From Phoronis australis (taxonomy: Eukaryota; Phoronida; Phoronidae), in assembly GCA_002633005.1 (NCBI GenBank), contig NMRA01000012.1:335479-399478 (forward strand): a stretch of DNA of 64,000 nt, read 5' to 3'. Under the pieces are notes generated by a model. The model worked only from the letters and a program-made list of their open reading frames with translations. It was not told the DNA's origin and did not search any database. The position numbers were made by a program, and so were the translations under genes. Positions 1 through 11,500 of this stretch are shown one piece after another; the first letter of the stretch is position 1; the number at the start of each line of letters is the position of its first letter.

Positions 1-131
1 GTGAACATTGATACGGTTCAGTAATTACCATCATTTACAGTCCTACTTCACAGCTTATTCAGACGTGGTTCACATTTGATTCCCACAAATCAATGATCAT
101 AAAACTGGCCTCATAATATTCATTACCGTGG

Positions 132-187
132 TAGGATTCTATTTCTGTGCCTGTGTGATTTGAGTGGTTTACAGAAATAGAATCCTA
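132..187. repeat. Perfect 17-bp inverted repeat (hairpin)
   Basis: Positions 132-148 and 171-187 are exact reverse complements (TAGGATTCTATTTCTGT and its complement), separated by a 22-nt loop. Stem and loop size would allow a small RNA hairpin, but no longer precursor-like pairing continues outside the stem, so a transposon end or a chance-fixed inverted repeat is equally possible. Confidence 0.7.
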
Positions 188-208
188 TTTTAGTAAGAAA
201 TGTTATGG

Positions 209-497
209 CAGTGTTCTCCACAGCCTGTTTTGACTGGTCACTGCGTAGAGTTTGAATTTTGTTGTGATGAGTTTGGGTTACTTGCGTAAAGTATGAAAAC
301 CTGTGCAAAGAGTTTGTAAGTATTGGGAGATTAGTCGTTTCTTAAGCAAACAAGGTTATTTTGGATTTTTAGTACGAGTTCAATACATTTATTCCAAGAC
401 TTAGCACACAAACTCCCTATAGTAAGGACATGGACTTCAAACATGTACATGAATTTGCAATTCCATTAGTTTGAATTTTCTGTTGTGGAGAGTGCTG
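209..497. mobile_element. hAT-like non-autonomous element, decayed
   Basis: The left end reads CAGTGTTCTCCACAGC and the right end is its imperfect inverse (…GTTGTGGAGAGTGCTG). Just inside the left end is CCTGTTTTGACT followed by repeated GAGTTTGAATTTT-like blocks. The same blocks recur at about 32197-32300, and the same terminal motif, inverted, at about 33411-33428, so this is a dispersed family. CAGTG-type termini are typical of hAT elements. No 8-bp target duplication is visible, so the class is tentative. Confidence 0.4.
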
Positions 498-1432
498 TAT
501 GAGAACAATTTTATGAGAGTAAATGGCCTACCGGGTAATTTGATTGACTATTTCTAGCCAGCTAAACAAGGCAAAAACCAGCTGCAGGACGAGTAAAAAT
601 GTTAACACTAAGATGTCTTTTGACATTAGAATGTAGGCCTCCTGTAAAAATATATCCCATTTGGGTCCCCCTTTACAAACTCCGTCATGAGTGTCTGCTT
701 CTTAATGGTCCCCTTGCTCTTCCGTCCCCTCTTAAGAAATATTTGAAATTTATTTTCAAACTTCCATCACCAGACCAGGAATTTCCTTTTTACAGGTTAG
801 TAAATTCTCTTCTCAAGAATGAGTTAACACTCACCAGCGCTTGACTGTAGATTTTCCTCAAGAAATTTCACTTTCAAAACAAGAGTGTCCCTTTACCTTT
901 TGTTAGGAAGGGCCCTGTTACACTGCTCTACCTGTAGAACATTTAAAATAATTGTATAAGGATATACCATGAAAGACATCTGATGCTATTAATTTCACAA
1001 GTGGTAACACATGTGCTGAAGTGTATGGTACTGTTTTGTTACTGGTGCTTTAGCTTTAATATCTGAGTAGTCTATAACCTTCTGAATGTATTGTTTTGGT
1101 TAGATCAATGTGTGAGTGTTATGTGTTTTGAGTGAGCTGGCACTGCTCAGTTCTAATATGTCACTTGAGTATTACACACTACTACTGTTACGTTGAGAGG
1201 GACTTTGGTTCTCCTGGTGGGTTGACTCTGCAGCAACTTTCAATCTTGTCTTAAAAATGATTGAGTAATACTATTTATTTCTTTTGACATTTGTGACTTG
1301 CCAATTGGTAAGTAGATTTTTTTTATTTCGAACACAGTTTAGCAATTAAGTTCTTTTAATACTAGATGTTGTGTCATTGACATCGCTTCTTGTGTTAGTT
1401 TGTGAATTCGTGGTTCTCATTTTTGTTTATAG

Positions 1433-1474
1433 ATGGCATCTGAACCAGGTGGTTTGTGTGTTAACCAGTGGTAG
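1433..1474 (+). promoter_or_regulatory. Upstream ORF (13 codons) in NDST 5' leader
   Basis: An ATG lies directly after the splice acceptor at 1431-1432. It opens 13 codons ending in TAG at 1472-1474, six bases before the NDST ATG at 1481 and in the same frame. The in-frame stop confirms that the NDST protein starts at 1481 or later. If the acceptor is used, this uORF would be translated first and could damp or re-initiate NDST translation. Confidence 0.4.
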
Positions 1475-1480
1475 AGGAGG

Positions 1481-2509
1481 ATGACAACGATTAGGCGATG
1501 GCTGTACTTCAAGCCATGTGGCAGGTTACGCCGCCTGTCACTGCCTCAGATGATGTGTGGCCTCTTTCTTTTCTGTTTTGTATCAACACTGCTCTTTGCG
1601 TACTATGCGTCCATGAAACGCTTCAGCGAGTATGTCCGCGATGTTCCCAAGCCGAACTTCAAGTGTCATTCTCGAGCATTCTCCAGTTCAGACTCGCCAC
1701 TGAAGCCTAATGATCACGTGTCTAGTGCCCGGCTTCGAATTGATGCGAAGGTGTTGATCATTGTTGAGACACAATACTCACCACTTGGTAAGAACATTGG
1801 CACTCTTTTGGACTCTGTGAGAATTAATTACAAGGCTGAGATTGCCTCTCATCCTGCCTTACCCTATTTAACGCGTATGGACAAGGGCAAGTATGGGATT
1901 ATTATCTTCGAAAATTTCAATTCGTATCTCAAAATGGATAAATGGAACCGCGAACTGTTGGATAAATACTGCAGGGAGTACACTGTTGGCGTAATTGGCT
2001 TCATGCCAAGAACAGAACTCAACCATTACGAACATCCTATCGGAGGAGGGTTCCCGCTGAAAATTAACACAAATCTTGGCATGAGAGATTTCGAGATCAA
2101 TGCCACCTCCGAAATACTGCGTGTGACACGTGCTGGCGAAACATACGTAGGCAATTTACCAGGGGACGAGTGGACAACATTTGTACCTGAACACCCAACA
2201 TATCAGACTTTGGCTTACTCGAAAACTCAGAGTTCGGCCGAGCTCGTCAATTACACGCTAGATATGTTCGAGATGGATGAGCCCCATCATTCAGTCATTG
2301 TGCAAGACCTTGGTAAACTGGATGGTGTACAGCGAGTGCTGTTCGGCAGTGGGCTTCAATTCTGGCTGAACAAAATGCTGTTTTTGGACTCAATTAGTTT
2401 TCTTTCTCATGGAAAACTGAGCATACCCCTAGAGAGATTCATACTCATCGACATTGATGATATTTTTGTGGGCATGAAAGGTATTCGTATGAAGCCGGCT
2501 GATGTCAAG
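1481..2509 (+). CDS. NDST: NDST exon 1 (coding), residues 1-343
   Basis: This long exon encodes the cytoplasmic tail, the signal-anchor (about 24-42), the stem, and most of the N-terminal half of the deacetylase region. It includes the block [18 protein letters not shown], the motif [16 protein letters not shown], and the metal-site sequence [11 protein letters not shown] (321-331). It ends in phase 0 at CAAG|GTATGT. In-frame readthrough would stop after 10 codons. Confidence 0.96.
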
Positions 2510-5500
2510 GTATGTGTTAAGTTGTGTCATGTAAACTGTTGACAAATTTGACAGTTAGCCCTAAGCACAAGTTGGTGACCTCATTTGATTATCACATTCA
2601 ACTGTTTCTGGACACTGTGCTCTGTTCTTCATCATAGTTCAAATGAATGCATTTCCTTGAAATCCATCTGAATGGCAAATCTCCTTTAGTATTCCCCGTT
2701 CCTACTGTAGAATCGTATTTTAAAACCTCTGCTATGCCACACTGTCTTGGTAAGTAGTACAAACAGCCACCGACATCAACCTCTATGCCTGTGTTATTTT
2801 GCCACTTCGACCTACCACTGTTAGGGTCTTATCACACTAGGTTTGTTTTGAAAAGTTCATGTTTTGAGCCCATTGCAACAATTTTTATGAAAAGAATGCT
2901 GACGATAAACCACTTTGCTCTTCGTCAGTTTGTGTTTTGCCCAGTCAGTTCTACCTTGGTTTCTTTCCCATTTTTGAGATTGTACTGAGACCTGCCATGG
3001 TGTGACAGTGCCCCAAGTAACACAATTGAAATGTGGAAGACCTATTTAAATCTGTTTTGACCTGAGGCTGGAAGAAGCTTGTTACGGTAATCAAGATATG
3101 CTGTACAAAATCTAATTAAGGAGTCATTTACTCAATTATTTTAAAACCCAAATCCATTTCACTTGGGAATCATTATGGTCATGAGAACTTTATTATCCAT
3201 CGCTCAATGTCTACAAGTAATTGGATAAAAGAAGATAAATTAGGCGATACCCGACGAGCCATAATATCTTCGACGCCTTTTTGTATTAATGTTGGATTAT
3301 TGCTAGGTACGTATATTACAAAGCATAAATAAATGTACCGAATAAGGGGGTTTTAATTGAATTGTATAGGTATTATTGGAAATGGATTGTTACAAAGCCT
3401 TTTAAAATCTGAGCATTTTGAACTCTGACTTAAAGGATTTATGCATCATGTTGTGTATCAAGTGTTGCAGGTTCATTATTTTAAACATGGCCCTCATTTC
3501 CACTAACAGTATGATGAGGAAGGAGGCTTCATCAACGAATTTATCAGTTACTTCCTGTGAAAATAAATTTAAGTTTTTGCATTTCATAGTTATCACCCCT
3601 ATCATCAAATGACTTCTCACACAATTGTCTCGCACTCCTAAAATGCACGCCTTGCCAAAATCACCTTGTCACCTTATTTCCTCATTCACTGACTTTGTTT
3701 GGAGCAGAGGCTACAACATATGTGTAACTCCTGTGCCATATAGCACTGAACAAATGTCCATCTTGCTATAACTTTGCAGGCAATGTTACACACTCAGGAT
3801 ACGTTGAGGAAGGACATCAGTGGCTTCCGCTTCAACCTTGGATTTTCTGGCAAGTTCTTTCATAAAGGCACACCTGAAGAAAATAATGGGGACGACATGC
3901 TCCTTGGTGAGTTGTTCTAGCTCTTCAAGCTCATGTAAAGGCATTATGGTTTACATGTAACTTAGCGACATAAAACCCTCTGTGACCAGATGTGTCTCTG
4001 AGATTTTTTCACTGTAGAGCAAAAGGGAACTTGATTGTCTAGACAACTTCCGGGTTAGTGACCACAGATACCAAATGTCTGAGGAAATTTTCCCGCGGAA
4101 TTACCTATGAGGCATTCTGTAACATGACTGCAAGTCCATATTCAAAGTATTTGACGCTGTTCAATTAATTCCTGAAGACTTAAAACCAAGTGTTATTTTT
4201 CAGCTTTTTGCATTGAATTCCTTGTTTAACATTTGTAAACGTTTTTGTTGATGTCCTCTCATATCACATTTAACTTCTTTTTGTTAACATAACTGTTATG
4301 AAAGTTATTGTAAACTGTTGTTATTGTTAATATTTGAATTTCTTTACACTAATACCTTATTCATCTGTGTTATAGCACATATTGATTTAACGCTAACAAG
4401 TTTATCCTTAGTTTACAGTAAAATCTCATCAATTTCGAAAGCAATATGGCTGACTTGTGAAACTGAATTGTATCACATATGTAGCACTAAGTTAAAGGCT
4501 TTTCCACTTTCAGCTTTTGTATCACAGACACCATCTGACAGTTTTGAAAAATTGTGGGCATCCACAATAATGTTAAAAACCCTTGAGAAAGGAAAAATGA
4601 CATTTTTAGCTATTACTTTTGTCTGAAATTGATGAGATTTTGCAGTAAAAAGTTGAGACGTTTAGTGTCTTAAAGCACTTATTCTTTACCAGTTCACATT
4701 TTACTGCTCAAAATCCATAAAACTGGCGTGCTTGCAACTCATGAGCAAGCGATTGTTGTGTGAACAGTTGTTACTGCAAGGGTCTCGGATTTTGAGAACC
4801 AGTTTGCTACTTGTTATTCAATGGAGAAAATTGGTTCACAAAATGCAGGACCTCTGAAAGTGGCTATTACCGTACTTTGCCAATTTTTGTTTGACTAGTG
4901 CATGTAAAATGAATTTCACAAATTTTATACTGTACCTCCTGGTCGATAAGCTGCATTCCAGTTCAGGTGAACACTCATCGCGACTCAACTTTTAAGTGCC
5001 CAATTTCGGCTCAACACACATTGCCTGAATTTTTCAGTTTTGTGATTTAAAATTTTCACCAGCATTAACCTGGACGAGTAGGTTAGATCAAAGACTAATT
5101 TGCAGCCAGTCCTGACTAAATGTATTTGTGTGTTTTATTCAATTCAGTGTGTCTGTGGATTCTTGATTAAAGTCTTGTTGATTGTTTTGTTACAGTCGTT
5201 TATCATGTATTCTGGTGTGCAATGTCTCCTCGTCTCAAGACCTGTCTTTCTTTACACTAACCATTTCAGATCAATTCTCCAATTTAATCAAAGAGATGTG
5301 ATTACTGTTAAATAATTTATAAACAACTTCTAATGCATGCGCCAAAGTGGTTATATTTTCCTGGTGTGAATGCTTTACCATCATGCCATGTTCATGCAGT
5401 GTTTGCTTTTAAATGTTTTATGAGTGTGGTGGTCTGAAACGCTGAGAGAAAGCTTAATGCGTTTGCTGGACCCTCGATGCCTCCATTTGGGGCTAAATAT

Positions 5501-8500
5501 TGTCCTCGTTTCCCTTTGAAAAATTTAGAAATCTTACAAATACCCCTTGTTAGGCCAAAAAATTCCCCTCGAGTGATTAAAAAATTCCCCTTGAGTTTAG
5601 AATAACTTGTAATTCACACAAGCGACGATTTGAAAGAGTACAAAATGTTTGTTTTGAGCAAAGCTGATGAAGGGTGGTACCATGCGGGAGGTGTTGTGGG
5701 CGGTTGGGGCGTACTATTGATGGTGATCAGGGGGATAATTTTCTCCTCACCCGAAAAAAATCCCCCTCCGAGGCCACAGGCACTTTTCCTTTAGTTGAGC
5801 GAGGGCCCTGGTTAGTCAGCATTTATTTAATTTGCAAGTTAGTCTAAGGTAATTGTCAACCTTTGATTTATTTTTCATAAATTAAGAGTAGAATTCATGA
5901 ATAATCATGAATTATATCTATTATTTTTTCAAACAATGGTGATGTCTGGCCTCAAAAATGAAGACTTGCACCGACATTTACTGAGGGACTTTGAGAGCTG
6001 ATATATCTGTAAATTAATTATCAGAAAGACGATTTACTTTGTAATGACAGTGAGAAAGGTTTTTTATATAGTTTGAAAACAAATTAAACACAAAGCTGCA
6101 CACACTTGGGATTTTTAGAAATTAATGTTGAAAGCAGACAAATGAGTGGCAGAGGATTCAGAAAGCATATTTACTTTCAAGTTTTGACTGTGGACAGTTA
6201 GAAGTAATTTGATAAAATGCGAAAGTATTTCAGGAAGGTTGCCAATTACCTTAGGATTGCTCTTGCTCTTTACATGTGAAAGGGATTCTGTATTCCTCAG
6301 TCAGACCATATGTATGTGTTTCAGTCATAACAAGTACATCATCTTCAGGAAGCTTCCTGGAAACAATTTACTGTTAATGAATTTCGAAAACTTATTGACC
6401 TAGTTTTGATTAATATTATCGAAAAAACAACTTTTCTGCTATGATAAGTGTAAGAGTGAATGGTTTGGGCCTAGGGTATGGCATGTTTGGAGAAAACGTA
6501 CAAGTTTCTGCTTGAATCGGATGGCCTGATTGATAGATTTTTGAGTCTCAGTCGAGTTTGATTTCGGAAATCAGTCTGTACTAGATTGCATTCACTAAAA
6601 AGTGTAAAGATTGCTAAGAGAACTTCCTGATGATGACAAAAAATCTGAATCTGATGTATTTATTTTTGAATTCCTGTTTCTGTTATCCGTTTTTGGAGAT
6701 CGCTTTTCATTTCTGTTTGGGGTGGCTCATGCTACAAGTTGAGAGCCATGGTAACACTGTCTTGGCAATTGTCCAGAATGAAAAAGTTCGTAGAAAGCAT
6801 GTAGAATTTGGTTTTTGTCTTTATACCAATCTGGGTCATATGACCGTGTATTTTTATTAAAACTGAGGGTAGAAGAAGAAGAAAGGTACATCCACATGTA
6901 AATAATGGTGTCAAGAGCAGATACAAATTTTGATCGATATAAATGTTTAAGATGTTACAGTTTTTGAAATTATCATTTCGTTTGCTTTACATGCAACTTG
7001 TGTGCTTTTTCTTAAAAATTAAAAAGTCACATTCTTTGACAGGGAATGCGATTACCCATTTTAGAGATATGATGTTTGGAAGTTTGCCAAATTCGGCCAT
7101 TTTTCAAGGACCCTACATAACCTTATCTGCAAACGTAAACGGCATGCTCAGTAACTTTTTCCCAGGTGTCTGTGCTCACCATGGCTGTCTATGATTGCTT
7201 TAGCCCAACTGAGTGTATTCTCTCATTTTTTGATCATGTTAGATGTGGTTCTCCCATCTTTGACCCTCAGTGTCACTGTTTCCTGTATTGGCCTCGTTAT
7301 GTTTTATGCCCAGACTGACATGGCTGTACATACTGGGCTTACTCTACCACTGTTGGATTGGAAATAATAAAATTTGACAACATAGGTTTGTGTGGTGTTG
7401 TGATGGCCACTACACACAAACACACCAAATGAAGTCCTGAAAATGAAGTGTTATGCTGGGATGTGTCGATATTCTCTGCCTTTGAAGTTTTGAATTTTCT
7501 GGATGTGAGGTGGTTAAATTTAGGAATTTAGAATAACCGACTAATGAGGATTTAGGAATATTATTTGAACAGTGTTTTCACTGGATGACCACTTCACATC
7601 TGTCAAAGCAAAGTTGGTAAGGTCAAATTTGAAAACCTATTCATTGGCAATGAAATAAATCAAGGGGTAGAAACAACACAGCTGATGCATTCATGAACAT
7701 TATAGTTCTTCATTTATGAACACTGTTTACGGCCATAGTAAATTCTGTTCAGCGACTGACAAACGAGCTTAGTAACTGCCCAACACTGTACTCAAGCATG
7801 GTGTTTTTGTACTGGGTGCGCATGGATATCACAATTTGTGGGTCAGGTACTAGCACCATATTTAACTGTTGTTCAACCATGTTTGTGAGTCTGGGAATGA
7901 GTTTATGGATTGTTGTTTATCGGGACCTTGAGCCATGTTTGTAAATGAGGAAGTATGTTCATTAGTGCGACAGCTGTTTCATTTCCACACCCTGTAATGT
8001 AGATTCATTTTTAACTTGATAATGAATTAAAGCAGTGTTGTTTGTTGAACATGAATTGGCCATTTGTATCAAGATTTTATCAAGTTCTCATTTGTGCAGG
8101 AAAATTGACTAAACTTAAAGGGCATGTGAATGTTGGTCACATAATCGAATAAATCAGTTGTATGAATTGAACATGAAAAGGGAATACACTCACTGGCTCT
8201 GGCTCGTATCTAGCGCATGCTTTATTGCTTCTGTTTCTTACAGAGAACAAACACAAGTTCTGGTGGTTCTGTCACATGTGGCGACACACGCAGCCCCACC
8301 TGGTGACCAATCTTACAGCTTTCTTCATTGAGATGCGGAACAATTATGAGTTTGCTAAGGTAATTCCACGCAGCCGCTGGGTTGATGTTGATGTTGATGT
8401 TGATGTTGATGCACCGAGCATGCTTGATGATGGCGTACTGGGCTTGCTTGATGGTGTCAAAAGTCCAATTCTCTTGCATTATTTCTACCTTTTCTTTAAA

Positions 8501-11500
8501 CATTTCCTTTGTTTGTAGTGGTTGGTCATGGTGGCTGAACTATGAACGGACTGGGTTTGTCTTGTGAAAAGTTTTGTGTAGGAAACATTTTATGTTTTGT
8601 GCTTTTACGCTTGGTGAAGAAAATTTTGCAGCTCTCCATGTGGTGTTGCTGTGGGCAAAGCACGTGTGCATGACGGGTAAAACTTTTCTCTGTGAAAGAT
8701 TACTTAAGATTTTCTGAGAAGTCATAGTTCAGTCACCATTGTTTTGCATGCTATCTTATCTGAAACTCTCTATCCTTCACCTTTGCTCTGAAACAGGTAA
8801 GTTTTTACGCACTACCCTATGTCACTCTGACTGGCATGTTGTAGCATCTTGACATATGATGACCTTAATTTCGATTCATTGGCCAATTCATCCTGTAATT
8901 CTAAATTTAGTTGCAAGAGAAAGTATTTTTGTTTGGATTAGCATCAGAACTGGGATATTAATTAGAAATTGTCAGATGCTAAGGCAGGCACGAGGGGTGT
9001 CATTTGGTGTGTCTTCTAAGGTAGAGGTTAGCTTTCAGGTTGCTGAGGAAACCTCTCCCCGTCCAGGACTTACAGGGATCAGCGAAACATGACCCACTTT
9101 TTGTGGTGTTGTCGTCTCATGTTTTGTCATTTTCTTCGTAGAGTACAAACACCACTTCTGGTGGTTTGGTCACACCTGGACGCACGCCCAGGCGCATACA
9201 TTCCTTGGCAACGAGTCATGGCTTTATAATGAAATGTTAACCAATAAAAACTTTTCTGAGGTAAGACATGGGCTAGTCATCAGCTGGTGGGAGGGTGTTC
9301 AGGTACCATATGGTTCAAAATGTCCTATTTGTTACTTAACAAAGTTAAATTTGTTATCTCCTGAAGTTTTCTTCCTTGTTTCTTTTTATCCCCGGGTTGT
9401 GGTAATGGCAATCGTCATTCTGCCTGTGTACTATGTCCACAGAGAATTGTACTCTTCTGTGCAGAGGGTTTTTCTACATTTTTAAGCATAGCTCAACCTA
9501 AACTCTCTTTTGCAATTTGAAGACTCCTACAGATCATCTGAAGCCGAAGTGCTGGTGTGTCGGCATTGGCAGAGATTGTTGTCACGTGGGTTGTGACATA
9601 ATTTCTTTGGTTGATGATGTAAAACATTGTTCCAAACAGATGATAGATTATATCTAAGTCCTTGCAACACTGTCGCCCTACCTATGGAGATAACAATGTC
9701 TCAGCAGTGTTTAGTTACCTTCGCGGATCAGACCATGATTTTTATGTAAAATGTGGTGATCCTTTATACTGAGGAGGATTGGTTTTCCCGTGGTGTTAGA
9801 GAGGCGATCCACGAGAGAATTGAGTTCCCTAGCCTCAACAGACACGGAGGACTTAGATATGATCTGTCAACTGTTTGGAACAATGTATTATATCACCAAC
9901 CAAAGAAATTGTGTCATAACCCACGTGTCGACAATCTCCGCCAATGCCGACATGCCAGCACACCAGCTTTAGGTGATCTGTGGAAGTCTCCGAGATGGGG
10001 ACGCTACGTTATCATTTATATAAAGTAAGTCCAGAAATTGATTTGTTTTGCATTATGCGATAACTGGATGAGTAAGATATATTCAATTATTTCAAAATTT
10101 ATGCTTTTGGAATGAAACAGTGCATATTGTTGGCATTTTGCAAAGTGACCGTGTTTTCTGTAAATCTTGATTTTCTCCCACCCATGTATGGAAATACTCT
10201 TCCACGACTGACTTCTACTTCTCAAATAAAAACCTAATAAGTAAGCTTGCAGAGTACCATATGCATATTGTTGGCACTTTGACTTGACACAGTATTTTCC
10301 TAAATTTTAGCCTGTTGTTGATTTTCACACATCCATGCAGGAATGCACATGACCCTCAGTGAGGGACATTGTTGTCTGTGACTGCCTTGTTTGTTTTGAT
10401 TACGCAATGGCCTCATATGTAATCCAATTGGCATGAAATGTGCAGGTATTATGTGTCATGTCAACAGCTCAAAGCCTATCATTTTTGTGGAATTCCACCT
10501 TGAATTGATGTTGTGACAACCTATTATTGACTTTGCAGAATCGAACTACACAGTCTGCAACTTTTGTAAGAAGGGTATACCCGTTTTTTATCGTTTTCAA
10601 TTTATTTGAGATTTACCAGTAGCTGCTCTTTTGTTGTCTGACAAATTTTTCGCTCCATTTACCATGTGTTGTATAAGTCTATGTTTCTTAGTCATTTTTG
10701 TCATCGTTCATCATCAGTTTTCATCATTGGGGTAATCGTCATTGTCTTTTTATCATTTTGTCATTCAGTTTTGCCAAGAGTCACTCTCTGTAGCACTTTT
10801 GTTTTCTTTTTAATTTACTGGCCAAAAGTGGATGCGCTTCTAATTTAGTTTCAATTATGACTTTATTGTATCAGAAAATGCAGTTTTTTTCTATGATATT
10901 GTTCAACAGATGTCTGTCATGGGTGATTGACAGTTACATTTGCTCATTTGGTTGTGATGTCTGTAAGCTACTAAAGCACTAAAAATACCACCTCGCAATA
11001 ATTGATTTTAACTTTGTGAAAACTGGCTTATTCGTGTTGGAAACTTCCTCCCGTGTGATTTTTAAAATCATGAGAGTGAAACCTTTGTCCAATCTGAGTC
11101 ATACATAATTCCCAGGATACCAGTGCACGGATATGTTGGATATTACTATTGTCAGATATTAGCAACATGCATGGGTGGGTTTCAATTGGTTGTCGCTTCT
11201 CAGACTGAAGACCTGTCTCTTCAATTGCTTTGGCATTCACGCTTCAGTTGTTGAGAGCGACTTGCAAACTTTCCGCTATTTCCGAGTCTGGTGAAACTAA
11301 TCTTTTACGATGGTGCGACTAAATAAAATTACAGTAATTTTCCACTTATTTCGCACAAACGTAATAGCCACAATGGTCGTTTCTTGATTTTTTAAAGGCT
11401 GAGTTACAGATGATGAAAAATTTACAAAGTATTGTTTTTAATTATCACATTTGTTAGACTGTACACTATGCTTTCAATTAAATGAAACTTTATTAATGCT

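Larger units (their letters stand above)
1..1432. other. Upstream / 5' non-coding region of NDST
   Basis: No coding exon is recognisable here. The stretch holds a short perfect hairpin (132-187) and a hAT-like repeat (209-497). It ends in a good splice acceptor (pyrimidine tract then TTTATAG, AG at 1431-1432) ahead of the NDST start exon, so at least part of it is probably a 5' UTR intron whose first exon lies to the left of the window. Confidence 0.5.

Noticed and set aside
5455-5810. Possible transposon with CCCTCG/CGAGGG ends
   Set aside because: The ends match too weakly and no target duplication could be found.
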